Positions 53,542 through 63,900 of a stretch of DNA of 64,000 bases are shown in pieces. Each line of letters begins with the position of its first letter. The first letter of the stretch is position 1. The position numbers and the translations under genes were made by a program. This stretch comes from Tupaia tana. Taxonomy: Eukaryota > Chordata > Mammalia > Scandentia > Tupaiidae. The notes under the pieces are model-generated. The model was given only the letters and a program-made list of their open reading frames with translations, ran no database searches and was not told where the DNA came from. The stretch is from contig JAKSZU010000018.1 in NCBI GenBank assembly GCA_026018925.1, positions 5,054,920 to 5,118,919 on the forward strand. Direction: 5' to 3'.

Positions 53542-55320
53542 AATATTTAACAGGAAATCCAAAGGTATCTCAGAGGAAGAGAAATAAGAAAGCAAGTATT
53601 TAAAGATGATTGAATGTTGAGGGTATGTTATCCAATTCCAAACCACATACATGCTTAGCCAATCTTTCGCTGGGCAGACACTGCCCTCCCCCACTTTAAA
53701 TACAAATTACACAGCATGGGCTTCATCTTCAAGATGTTCAGAATGTAGCAGGAAGGAATCTAGTGCAGGGTCTGACAGAGAAGTGGCTCTATGCCATATT
53801 GTAGCGAATCTGATCCTCATGCTCCTGGCTCTTCACAACGCATTGAGTCCCCGTCTGGAGCCTATTCTCCTCACACCTCCACCATCTCTGTCTGGGGCCA
53901 AACATGTACCCACTGCCCTGTCCCCTACCCCTACCCTGAGTACCTTCTTCTAGTGAGCTTAAATCAAGTGACCAGTCAGACTCCCATCAGTCCTTTGCTC
54001 AAGACTAGATCTGTGAATTGGTTCATCCCTCCTTTTGGGGATGGCATAGACAATAATAACCCCAATCCTAAAATTCACAGCATTCCCCTAGAATCTAGAG
54101 CTAAACCCCTGACTGGAACAGTCCCATATCCATTCTCACCACCACCTCCAAACCACATCGAATATCCTCCGGCTCGTGAGTCGTTCACCCCGGATGCTGA
54201 GGCCACCCAGTTTCCCAGCAGAGACAGACGGCACCGGAGCAGGCGGTGCCCTGGGACATGAGGAGCAGGGCAGTGTGGCGGGAGCAGAGGTGGGGTCTGG
54301 GAGGCCTGCGGTAGAAGGGGCAGGGGAAGTGCAGAAGGAAACGGATGGTGAAGTACCACGGGCTCATCCCCAAGTCAATGGGAAGCATTGCTGGTTTCAG
54401 CCAGGAAGATCAGATCCAGGGAGCAGCCTCTGGCCGCAGAGTCTGCCGCTCTGGGGAAGAGTAGATGGAGATGCCTCAAAACCAAAGTAGCTCAGCCTAT
54501 TCAGGTCCGAACTAAGAAGGTGGTGCTGAAGGAGGACCAAGGAAGAGCTATCCCGCAGCTCAAATGACGGGCCTGCTCGCCGCTTCTGAGAGACACATCC
54601 TAAGAGCAGGAACAGGGACTGAATGAACCATGGAGAAGTGTAGAAGTGAGGAGGAATGCCAAGCAAAAAGGAGGACTAAGTGACAGGATCTCCCGGAGCG
54701 TGGAAGCCAGCAAGGCGGGAAATCAAACTGAGGCTGCTGATGGGGATCCGGTCAGGAGTGTGCCGTGTGCACAGGCAGGTGGGAGGGGCAGTCCAGGAAG
54801 GAGGAAAATACCCGTACCTCACGCTGGCAGAGAGAATGGCAATTTACAAACAGGAAGATAACTATGTCTTTTTCAACTTTCCCCATAAGAATCTCCCACA
54901 GGTGAGTTTTTAATGTTCCCCCTTAGAAATGTTAGTGGCAATTGGCTTCCTGATTTATCAGTAATCCTCAAACTGAAGCATCTGGAGAACAGAGAAATAC
55001 TCGTTCAAATACCTAAGTAAATGAAAGCCTATTCTAAAATCTTGAGGGGAACAAGGCTTTTAAGGGGCTATGTTGCAAAGAGCTGGGAATATAGAAATAA
55101 GAACTAATTGTGGTTGGGACACAAAACTTCCTGGTGATATAAAAAACAAGAATAATGTTAAGGTTTGTTTTTTTTCAAATGCTGAAAATACATTTAAGTT
55201 ATATTTCAAAGCTCAATATCTAACACTGTTTAATGTCCCTGCATGGAAAAGCAATTCAAATTTACATTTCAAATAAAGAGCTAATTATTTAACAGATGAC
55301 CCCCTTGCTTCTAGGTTTGT
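53542..55320. other. no gene seen
   Basis: About 1.8 kb of unassigned sequence. The 156-codon plus frame (53791-54261) and frames to 54490 lie in proline- and serine-biased, GC-richer sequence with no recognisable domain, and antisense frames mirror them. The moderate CpG density at 54165-54260 falls short of an island. Confidence 0.4.
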
Positions 55321-55335
55321 AAAGACCCCAGATAA

Positions 55336-55605
55336 GGGAACCAGCAGTTAGCGTAATGGCTATGTCGCTGGACTCCCACGTGGTCGACCGCGGTTCGCGT
55401 CCCGGACCCGGTGGCTTAGAACTCACGCCAGGCGCGTGTGCGTGCGTGCCCAAGATCCCGAGAGGGGAATGGAGGAGAGGGGATTGCGGCGTGACCATCC
55501 CCCCTGGGGGGTGATTTCTCGCTTTCTATCTCTCTGTCTCTCTCTGTCTGTCTGGCGAGCGCACACGCCCTATAGCGAAAACCTCTCAAAAAAAAAAAAA
55601 AAAAA
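55336..55605 (+). mobile_element. tRNA-headed SINE, young full-length copy
   Basis: The best copy in the window. AAAGACCCCAGATAA at 55321-55335 and 55606-55620 is a perfect 15-bp target-site duplication. The A box is TAGCGTAATGG (55349-55359) and the B box is GGTTCGCGTCC (55392-55402), the internal pol III promoter layout of tRNA genes. GGCGCGTGTGCGTGCGTGCC, GATCCCGAGAGGGGAATGGA, GGATTGCGGCGTGACCATCC, GGCGAGCGCACACGCCCTAT and a pure A-tail follow. Most CpGs remain. Confidence 0.98.
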
Positions 55606-55620
55606 AAAGACCCCAGATAA

Positions 55621-56159
55621 TAACTCTATGTCTAAATGGATTTCTAGGTTTTCTATTCCAAAGGAAGCCAGTGCAACTTCAGCATTTGTCTTTCTCTTAG
55701 CACCTCTGATCAAAGTCTGAGACGTTACTTAGATGAACAATTACCTACTAGTGAAGGGTAAAAGAAAAGATAATTTATATATTTAACAATTGTCCTTTCT
55801 GGCTATGGATTTTCAACAGTGTTTGACCTTAAATGAAACAACACTAATGTCATTTTCCCACCTAAACTTCTTACAGTTGTTTCCTATAAAGCAAACATCT
55901 CCTAAGATGCTGTTAGGAAGGTGACAAGAAGTATTCCTGGCTAAATACTCTGGCAATTAAAATCCAGATGTAAAGAAAGTAGCTCAACTTTGGTCAATGC
56001 AGGTGTTTCAAAATTATGTGACATGGAACTTTTTTGGGTTCTCTTGGGGGAGACAAGACTCTGCTGTATATAGCAGGCCTAAGTCAGACACTCCTAGGAA
56101 GCCTGGCTCGCAAGATGGGCTCTTGGCTGGTCTTTGGAAAGCTGGATTTAGGGTGCTTT
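55621..56159. other. no gene seen
   Basis: Unassigned sequence. Its right end may belong to the LTR that follows. Confidence 0.4.
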
Positions 56160-56525
56160 CCCCCATGCTCTGGTTGACAAGAGTGACTCTCTGTTGAAAC
56201 TCCTGTGGGAGTCTGGAGATTGGCTACCTACCAGGCAGAAGGTGCTGTGTGACCGGCCCCAGTAAAAACTCTGGGCCATGAGTCTCTAATGAGTGTCCCT
56301 CATAGACGTTTCACATGCGTCGTCACAACTTGTTCCTGGGGGGGAATGAGCATGTCCTGACTCCACTAGAGGATGGTGAGAAACTTGAGCCTAGTTCCCC
56401 TAGGATGTTGCCCATGCGTTTCTTTCATGTACTAATGTTGCTTGGTACCTTTCCTTTGTCATAAGTCTTAGCCGTGAGCGTAATTCTACCGTCAGTCTGT
56501 GAGTCCTAGCAAATTGTGAGACTAT
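56160..56525 (+). mobile_element. MLT2-like ERVL LTR
   Basis: AAAACTCTGGGCCATGAGTC, TCTAATGAGTGTCCCTCATA, GACGTTTCACATGCGTCGTC, ACAACTTGTTCCTGGGG, GAGCATGTCCTGACTCCACT, GAAACTTGAGCCTAGTTCCC, TTGCCCATGCGTTTCTTTCA, CATAAGTCTTAGCCGTGAGC and GTCTGTGAGTCCTAGCAAAT follow the order of ERVL LTRs of the MLT2 group. No internal viral genes are seen. The 5' limit is uncertain. Confidence 0.65.
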
Positions 56526-57289
56526 GACATGTACAGCGTTCATCTACAGTTTGCCAGACCGAGTGTTCCATAGGACAGACTGAGGGAAACTGCTCCACAG
56601 CACCGAGGTACTGGGAGAATGTGGGTAAGACACTGAGCACGCTCTCCGGCAGATACCGTGGGTCCAAGAACAGCACTCCCAGTACTCGAGCGTTCTTACT
56701 AATAACAGAATCCTGGGAAAACAAGAACCCTCTTTGCCACACTCTTGAATATCTGGAATGTGCTATATACCCTGCTTTACACACAGTAACCACTCACTGG
56801 ATGTTTGCTGAATGAATTACGGAGCCTTTCTTCACAAAATGCTGCACCAACATGGTAAAGCCCATGGAAAACGTGCAGCCTCAGCCCTCTCCGAGCGCAC
56901 CAGTCGAAAACGAACGCCATCAGTAAAGACAGAGCTGAGGTCGTAAATGCAGGCAGAAGTCTCGGCAGTAAAACACAGAGGCGTGAAAAAGAGTGGTCAA
57001 TACACCTCCCTCAAGCAGCGACTCAATACACATGTGTGCTTCTAATTTTGGAGGTGAAGTGAGGATGGACTTCAGAATCATCTGCTTCTAGAATCTGAAT
57101 TTCATGGTTCCATAAGAGCCTTCTCTACAAAGCCAATGTGGAGAAGCACAAAAGGCCTCCCAGGTAAGGAAGAACCCTCCACCCTGCAGATATCTGTGTA
57201 GCTTGTGTCTGTTTGAGCATCTCCGCCTTAATAGAGTCTGGCCCCAACTCCCCGCCTGCATTCCCACTCCCCTTGCCGTTTAATTTACT
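56526..57289. other. no gene seen
   Basis: Unassigned. CACTGGATGTTTGCTGAATG near 56800 is an L2-type ending. No gene signal. Confidence 0.4.
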
Positions 57290-57450
57290 CCGAAGCGTTT
57301 GTGGTCATCGTTCTGCTCTCTTGCTGGGAGCTTCCTGAGGGCAGGAACTCTGGTTTGCTGCTGTTTCCTAGATCCTCCAGTATTGCTCGGCCGGGAGTAA
57401 TATGCAGCAGGATCTGTGGGATTAGTGCATTACATGAACGAGTAGAGCAA
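57290..57450 (+). mobile_element. L2 LINE 3' end
   Basis: TCTTGCTGGGAGCTTCCTGA, GGGCAGGAACTCTGGTTTGC and TTTCCTAGATCCTCCAGTAT match the forward L2 end. Confidence 0.65.
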
Positions 57451-58116
57451 GTGCCAATCGTGGCTGTGTGAACGAGCAGAAGACAAGTCTGCTTCCAGAG
57501 CAAACACTGTCTGTCAAGGAAGGAGACGGGCTGGAGCGGTGGCTGGAATGAGGGCATGCCTGCTTGTCTCGGCAGGCTGGGAGCACCAGAATCCTGGAGG
57601 AAGGTCTTCCAATACGTCAGTGATGGAGAACTAGCCAGCATAATGCCCTCGGCCTCGTAGGTGGCAAAATGAGACCCTCTTGGGGTCGTGGTGTCAGAGA
57701 GAGGCTCTTCCAGGATTAAACATTATTAATTACCTCCGGTATACAATCTGCATTGAGAAAGGGCTTGCCCCTCTCCCCTCACGCTCCTGTGATGAAGCAC
57801 CCTGGCGGTAGATCACTAACTTCATTTCCTCCTCCCATCCATCTTTTTTATGTCCAACCTGAGGAGCTAGACCTGCTGTTCTCCCTCTGCAGTGATAACT
57901 TATCACGGGCCTCTGCTGATCACTCACGTTAATGAAACCTCACTTTATTTCTCTTAAGAATGACATGGGATGGGCAGGGCTGCTAAATAGCGAGTGACAA
58001 GACAGGGGCTGTGTTTAAAATGTGAAGTGAAGCGTTGGACCCCAGGCCAGAACTGAGCCCTGACTTCTTACACTCTCCCTGGGAATTAACTGAGATGTTA
58101 GCACCAGCACGCATGG
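57451..58116. other. no gene seen
   Basis: Unassigned sequence. Confidence 0.4.
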
Positions 58117-58507
58117 GGCACTCACACGACTGCACGCACGGGGCACTCACACGACTGCACAGACAAGGCACTCACATGAGTGCACGCACAGGGCACTCAC
58201 ACGACTGCATGCACAGGGCACTCACATGACTGCATGCACAGGGCACTCACACGACTGCACACACAGGGTGCTCACACGATTGCACAGACAGGGCACTCAC
58301 ACGACTGCACAGACAGGGCACTCACACGACTGCACACATGGGGCACTCACACGATTGCATGCACAGGGCGCTCACACAACTGCATGCACAGGGCACTCAC
58401 ATGACTGCACAGACAGGGCGCTCACACGACTGCACACATGGGGCACTCACACGACTGCATGCACAGGGCGCTCACACGACTGCATGCACAGGGCACTAGC
58501 ACACCCA
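58117..58507 (+). repeat. 25-bp minisatellite, 15 full units plus a part
   Basis: Units start every 25 bp from 58117 (58142, 58167 and so on to 58467), with a partial unit from 58492. The core is GGCACTCACACGACTGCA followed by a variable CGCACGG, CAGACAG, TGCACAG or CACATGG end. Because 25 is not a multiple of three, each frame cycles through GHSHDC-, ALTRLH- and GTHTTAC-like peptides, and all three forward frames stay open. There are no spacers between units, so it is not a CRISPR array. Protein coding is unlikely. Confidence 0.97.
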
Positions 58508-59184
58508 TTTCAAGGCAGAATACATGATTCCCTGCAAACCCAAACTCTGCTCTTAGCCCAGAGGTGAGGAGAACGAGATGCACACATACTCTTTACAATG
58601 AGAGCTAGAACAGTCAGTCAGTCAGTAAAGACTGTCTTGCCTCGCCTCGGCCTGGCCTCGCTCTCTGTGACTCCGAGACGCTGTGGACTGACAGAGCACT
58701 CGGAAGGGGTGCTTGCTGCCTTCAGACACTAAGTGGTTTGTCTGGAAGGTCTGACTCAGCCAGCACCTTCAGGGTCTCCTCTGCCAGGCCAGCCTCGGAA
58801 CTCCCTAAGCCCAACCTCGGCGAGAAATGAGGGCTGCACTGTGATAGAGGCCCACCCACACAGCCGCATGTTTTTCTCAGAGTTCAAGGCCTACAAAAAG
58901 TCCCTTCTCAACAACGACTGGGGCAGCGTAGAGATGGGCCAGCGTATAGGACCCACAAGCCCCTTCCTCAGTCTCAGTCCTTGGGAAGGGGTGCATTTGG
59001 TGGCCAGGATTCCAGGGGGAGAGGATAGCAGCAAGCACCTGGGCTTTGGCATTGCGACGCCTGGGCACAGCCCCTCCAACTTCCGGCTGGATGTCCCGGA
59101 GCACAGGCGCTGCACCTCACTGGCCTCATCTCATCTTCTCCTCACTGCGTAGAGCATCGGCGAATGATCAACGCCAAGACACAA
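58508..59184. other. no gene seen
   Basis: Unassigned. The 139-codon plus frame 58733-59152 has no recognisable domain and is mirrored by antisense frames. A small CCTCGCCTCGGCCTGGCCTC run occurs at 58640-58659. Confidence 0.4.
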
Positions 59185-59365
59185 ATAATGCCATTGGGCG
59201 CTCGGCACTGCCCAGTGCGCTGCACGTAACACGCAGCGTCTCATTTCGTCTCGATGATAGCTCCGGAAAGCGCATCCTCTCATTTCCCATCATTACAGAT
59301 GCGGAAACGGAGGCTTACCAACAAGACAGCTTGCTCCAAATTCCATGGCTGCTGAGAGGCCTGTG
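59185..59365 (-). mobile_element. MIR SINE, unusually CpG-dense
   Basis: GGCGCTCGGCACTGCCCAGT, TACAGATGCGGAAACGGAGG and CAAATTCCATGGCTGCTGAG place it as MIR in reverse complement. Between 59199 and 59309 I count 12 CpGs, several at positions where typical MIR sequence has none. Confidence 0.7.
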
Positions 59366-59460
59366 AGAGGCTAAAGACAGTCCTCACCCATAACTTTCCA
59401 GAAGAGTACCTCCCGCAGTGGGCACCAACCAAGTGCAGCCATGCTTAAAGAGGTAAACTA

Positions 59461-59701
59461 GGGACCAGCAGTTAGCGTAATGGCTATGTCACTGGACTCC
59501 CATGTAGTCGACTGCGGTTTGCATCCTGGACCCGGTGGCTTAAAACTCATGCCGGGTGCGTGTGCGTGCGTGCCCAAGATCCCAAGAGGAAAATGGAGGA
59601 GAAGGGATTGCGGTGTGGCCATCCCCCCTAGGAGTGATTTCTCGCTTTCTGTCTCTGTCTGTCTCTGGTGAGTGCACGTGCCCTATACCAAAAACCTCTC
59701 A

Positions 59702-59730
<29 letters not shown>
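59461..59730 (+). mobile_element. tRNA-headed SINE, young full-length copy
   Basis: AAAGAGGTAAACTA at 59447-59460 and 59731-59744 is a perfect 14-bp target-site duplication. The head GGGACCAGCAGTTAGCGTAA matches the 55336 copy. The B box has changed to GGTTTGCATCC. A pure A-tail of about 30 ends the element. Confidence 0.97.
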
Positions 59731-59737
<7 letters not shown>

Positions 59738-59756
59738 TAAACTAAAAATTTAGTTC

Positions 59757-60008
59757 TAGGGACCACGAGATGGATAATTGTTATGTTGCTGAACTCCCAC
59801 AGTCGACTGTGGTTCGAGTTCCAGACTTGGCAGCTTAAACTCACGCCGGGTGCATGTGCGTGCATGCCCAAGATTCTGAGAGGAGAATGGAGGAGATGGG
59901 ATTGTGGTGTGGCCATCCCTCCTGGGGAGTGATTTCTCACTTTCTATCTCTCCAGTGAGTGTACATGCCCTACAGCAAAAATCTCTCTCTCTCTCAAAAA
60001 AAAAAAAA
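59757..60008 (+). mobile_element. tRNA-headed SINE, long type
   Basis: GGGACCACGAGATGGATAAT, TGTTATGTTGCTGAACTCCC, GTGGTTCGAGTTCCAG, GTGCATGTGCGTGCATGCCC, GGAGATGGGATTGTGGTGTG, CCCTACAGCAAAAATCTCTC and an A-tail occur in order. It lies only 12 bp after the target-site duplication of the previous copy. Its own duplication is not clear. Confidence 0.93.
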
Positions 60009-60554
60009 TGCAGTTGTACGGTTGCACTAGCCACAGTTGAAGTGACCAACAGTCACCACACTGTTCTGTGTATTTGGCCATCATGTGGGAGAGTGCAGAT
60101 ACGGAACATTTCTGTCATTGCAGAAAGTTCGACCAGACTGTGCTGGTCCAGCCCTCCACTGGGACATGATGCTTGTGTCCTTTACTTTAGAGCAGAAGTG
60201 AAGAACCCCAGAAGTTAAGTTTCATTACTTTCGTGCTCACTTGTTCCTGCCTTGGGAGCAGGGACAAAGAGTAGGTTTGCAGGGTATGGTTGTCCACACC
60301 TCGCCCTGGTGTGGGCGCCCGGCCACTCTGCTGAGGAGGACAGACACTAGCCTCTGCCTTCCCCCAGGGTCTCTCGTTGCTCTGGAAGTGTCTCTGGACT
60401 ATGATACCTTCAAGCTGCTTTCACGCACTGTCTGTAACGTGACCTGGGCTGAAGGATGAGGAAGAACACGCCCCCGGTTTGCCCTGCCACCTCTGCCTGG
60501 TCTTCTCTCTTCTCCTTGTCCACGTGCCTGGGTTTTCCTGTCCTTTTATTCTGG
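60009..60554. other. no gene seen
   Basis: Unassigned sequence. Confidence 0.4.
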
Positions 60555-60990
60555 CCCCTAAACCTCTTTCCATGTTTCTGAATTTTTAAATCGAGGTGAA
60601 ATTCACATAATATAAAGCTAAAGTGGTATTCAGTGCATGCGCAATGTCAGACAACCACCGTCTCTACCTTACCTTGATCCGAACCATTTCTATCACTCCA
60701 AAGAGAACTCCAGCCCTACTCAGCAGTCGCTCCCAGACTCTTCCCTCCCACCCCCTGCCCATCTACCTGTGCTTCTGTGGATTTACCTGGTCTAGACCTT
60801 TCCCGTGCATAGACCCATACAGTGCGTCAGGGCGTGTGTCTGCCTTCTTTCACTGAGTACACCTTCCAGGTTTTTTGCCGCACTGTAACCTGTGCCAGGC
60901 CTCACTCCCGTTTACGTTACACAACACTCCGTGGCCTGGATGGGCCACCGTGTGTTTCTCCACCCATCAGTCTTTGGACACTTCCCTTGT
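60555..60990 (-). mobile_element. L1M-type fragment (antisense)
   Basis: AGGTGAAATTCACATAATAT, GTGGTATTCAGTGCATGCGC, GTCAGACAACCACCGTCTCT, AACCATTTCTATCACTCCAA, TGTGGATTTACCTGGTCTAG, ACCCATACAGTGCGTCAGGG and CATCAGTCTTTGGACACTTC follow the order of an L1 3' region in reverse complement. Confidence 0.75.
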
Positions 60991-62039
60991 GCTTCACGGA
61001 AACAACAGGAAGAGGAGTTTGGTTCACACCATGTGAATGAAGACAGGTGATGCAGAATCCTTCTTTCCAGACAGATCTTTCCAGAATGGCTAACTTGGCG
61101 GCATTTTAGAAAGGGACGTTAGGACCCACCAGGCATCTTCATGCTGATTGTTGAGTGCTAGTTCTATTAACTTAATTTTTCTCACCAACCTTATCCAATG
61201 TGTGATTTCTACAATGGTTACTAGTTCCTGTAGGATAACATTGTTAAATGTTTTGGCTTTTAAAAGTGTGGAATGGGTTTGCTTAAACAGATTGTTCAAC
61301 TGAAAATCTTCAAAATAACCTTTACTATGCCAATGTGCATTGTGTATTTTAAAAAGCAATTGTAGCTTTAACGTTTCTCAAACACTCCCCAGGAAGCATA
61401 GAACTTCCGTGTATGTGTCAGGGAGGGAGGGCATCTCTTAGTTCTCACGCTTTTGAAAAAAAATTTTGGAAAAGCTACTCTTTATTGGTATCTGAATTCT
61501 TTACAAGTCCATATAGTCGAGGGAGGAAGGTGGGTGTCCACATACTTTAGAGATTGGAATGCTTCCACCAGGCTTAAAATAGGCACATTTGGAATCACAA
61601 GTTAAACATTTTAAATGTATTTAAATGCAAATTATTTCTGAATTAATCACATGCGACATATAAAGTGTCCGTGAGTTTGAATTGCAGTTGAATAGTAACG
61701 ACTCATAACTTACAACACAGTATTCATTTGGAAATACACGATCCTTTAGCACTTCAACACACACGTTTGAGAATCTCAAAGGCAGCGAGTCATGCACTGG
61801 CACATATCCTCAGTGTACATATTAACACTTAAAGTATAATCTGCTTAAGTGTGCTATACAGTTGGAAATTGTGTTTCTGAATAATATCTACATAATTTTC
61901 AATAAAAATAAACTTGCAGTGAATTATCTAGATCTTAAGGTACCAAAGACAAATGGCCCTTACTGGAATTAGTTTTCCCTCAGGAGGAACAAAATGGAAT
62001 TTGTCTTTTGCAATAAGAAAAAAAAAATAGGGAAAAAAA
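60991..62039. other. no gene seen
   Basis: About 1 kb of AT-rich unassigned sequence. 61560-61900 is repeat-free, with TGAATTAATCACATGCG and TTTAAATGCAAATTATT words. It could be noncoding conserved DNA, but nothing is decisive. Confidence 0.35.
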
Positions 62040-62060
62040 CAAACAAACAAACAAACAAAA
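62040..62060. repeat. (AAAC)n short repeat
   Basis: About five AAAC units following an A-rich run. Confidence 0.9.
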
Positions 62061-62519
62061 CACCATGCAGAATAAAAAATGAGACCTGGCGAGTTCTGCC
62101 AAAACCATATTTCAGACCCTTCTCAGGACTTAGGGAGAGTACAGTCCTGGCCGGGGAGCCCCGGCATGGCGAGTCCAGCTGACCACTTAGCCAAGACCTC
62201 CGCTTGGGGTCTACCAGCTTTCATTTGCTTCCCCCAGGCACTGACAGTCCCTCAAAGGTGGACACAATCAGCTTCACAGCGCATGGGGCTGGCCTCCTGG
62301 CGTCCTGCTGTCAAACACTGCCCCACTGGTGTTCCACACGCTAAGCCGTCATGCAGCGGGGGTGTGCTCTCTCTACTTCGCTGTCACATGACTTGTGCTT
62401 CAGTCTGCTCTGGCACACCGAGCCACGCTCCAGTTTGGTCCCACTGTGCGAGGCAGGAACGAGTGTTCACGAGTGAGAGACCCCAAGTGAGTCCTTTCTG
62501 CTGAGCATGGCGTCTTTCT
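62061..62519. other. no gene seen
   Basis: Unassigned. The 141-codon plus frame (62079-62504) has no recognisable domain and ends at the SINE target site. Confidence 0.4.
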
Positions 62520-62787
62520 TTTCTTTTTTTTTTGGAGAGGTTTTTCTCTATAGGGAGTGTGCGCTCGCCAGAAAGCCAGAGAGACACAGAGAGACAGAAA
62601 GCGAGAAATCATCCCCCAGAGGGGATGGCCACACCGTAATCCCTTCTCCTCCATTCTCCTCTCGGGATCTTGGGCATGCACGCACACGCGCCTGGCGTGA
62701 GTTTAAGCCACCGGGTCTGGGACTTGAACCGCGGTGGACTACATGGGAGTCCAGGGACATAGCCATTATGCTAACTGCTGGTTCCCA
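62520..62787 (-). mobile_element. tRNA-headed SINE with target-site duplication
   Basis: AGCATGGCGTCTTTCT at 62504-62519 and AGCATGGTGTCTTTCT at 62788-62803 differ only by one CpG change. On the minus strand: GGGAACCAGCAGTTAGCATA, GTCCCTGGACTCCCATGTAG, GGTTCAAGTCC, GCGCGTGTGCGTGCATGCCC, GGAGAAGGGATTACGGTGTG and TAGAGAAAAACCTCTCC with a short tail. Confidence 0.96.
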
Positions 62788-62803
62788 AGCATGGTGTCTT
62801 TCT

Positions 62804-63299
62804 AACAAGGGGCCAAAGAAGGTGGGTGCTGCTTGCGGAGCCCATTATGCAAATGTCCATGCCTCCAGCAGACAGAAATATGGATGATCTTTTGGTACCT
62901 ATAGCCTCTCTGTGAGGAGAGATAAGCCTTCATAATAAAGATCTTGAAACAGATACCAATCAAAGGATTCAACGGCTAACAGCTCTGGTCGACTGTGTTT
63001 AATAAATAATTTTGAGATAGCCCACAGATAAACCCCTGCAGAAGAAAGAACTAAAAGTTTGGAATTTTAAAAGAGAATATTTATTTGGTTGGAGATGGAG
63101 CCAGGCTCAGTGGGGAGGACTGGGCAACACATAAAACACCCTCTACCCCTCTACACGTGGACTCAGAAATAAAGGAAGTTTACTATGTCCAGAAGCGAAC
63201 TCAAAAGCTGAGCTTGGGGGAAGGCAGGTTTTATCTTTTCTCTCTTTTCTGCAGTGCCTGGTAGGTAGCAAGTTCTCAATCAGTGAATATATTTTTGAA
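62804..63299. other. no gene seen
   Basis: Unassigned sequence. The GCAGTGCCTGGTAGGTAGCA run at 63252 is an L2-type ending. Confidence 0.4.
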
Positions 63300-63436
63300 T
63301 TAATTTAGATTTCATGACAATTTGAATGTCATTGTTGACTTGCTCACAGAAATCTTATCTTCCTGAAATGCAAATCAGATGCCATGCTATCCCTGAAACC
63401 CCCCAAGGCTGACTTCCTTAGAATAAAAACCAAGCT

Positions 63437-63620
63437 GGGGCCAGCAGGTGGCGTGGTGGTTAAAGGTGCTGGATTCCCACATGGTTTTCTGTGGTTTGAG
63501 TCCTGGACCGGGCAGCTTGTTTTCTCGCTTTCCCTTTCTCTCTCTCTTTCTCTGGTTAAATTAAAAACAATAATAACAAATGAAATTAAATAAATAAATC
63601 TTAAAAAAAAAAAAAAGAAG
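63437..63620 (+). mobile_element. tRNA-headed SINE, short type
   Basis: GGGGCCAGCAGGTGGCGTGG, TGGTTAAAGGTGCTGGATTC, GGTTTGAGTCCTGG, GCTTGTTTTCTCGCTTTCCC, TCTCTGGTTAAATTAAAAAC and the AAATAAATAAATC tail. AAAACCAAGCT just before the element and AAATCCAAGCT at 63622-63632 are a one-mismatch target-site duplication. Confidence 0.92.
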
Positions 63621-63639
63621 AAAATCCAAGCTCCTGAGC

Positions 63640-63900
63640 CAGCCCTGTGTTCTAGAGGCTAAGGGGACTACATTCCAAATGGCTGACTCTGGTTCAAATC
63701 CTGGTCATGGCAGCTTGAAAAATATGCTGGGCACGCATGTGCGTGTGTGTGTACCCCAAGTCCTGGCATAATGAAGTGATGGAGCAGAAGGGGTTATGGC
63801 ATGGCCATGTCTTATTGGGCTACTTTATCCCTCTTTCTCTCTGCCCCTGGTGAGGGCATGCATCCACCTATGATTTAAAAAACAAACAAACAAAAAAACC
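63640..63900 (+). mobile_element. tRNA-headed SINE, old divergent copy
   Basis: GCCAGCCCTGTGTTCTAGAG, GGCTGACTCTGGTTCAAATC, CATGTGCGTGTGTGTGTACC, AGAAGGGGTTATGGCATGGC, CCTCTTTCTCTCTGCCC and an AAAC-type tail. Head and middle resemble the old copy at 6794 more than the young group. Confidence 0.75.

Noticed and set aside
53791-54261. 156-codon proline-rich frame
   Set aside because: No recognisable domain, no splice or promoter context, and comparable open frames on the opposite strand over the same GC-richer stretch.
54165-54600. CpG-island promoter
   Set aside because: CpG density is raised only locally and is far below an island. No transcription-start features or downstream exon are seen.
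55349-55402. functional tRNA gene
   Set aside because: A and B boxes are present, but the cloverleaf cannot be closed with a proper acceptor stem and the copy sits in a SINE with A-tail and target-site duplication.
58117-58507. CRISPR-like array
   Set aside because: Units are directly adjacent with no unique spacers, and the context is mammalian. It is a minisatellite.
58035-58567. His/Thr/Cys-rich repeat protein
   Set aside because: The open frames are a by-product of a stop-free 25-bp unit. All three frames are equally open, and there is no start context or exon structure.
62079-62504. 141-codon plus frame
   Set aside because: No domain recognised. It ends at a SINE target site and has no conserved-looking features.
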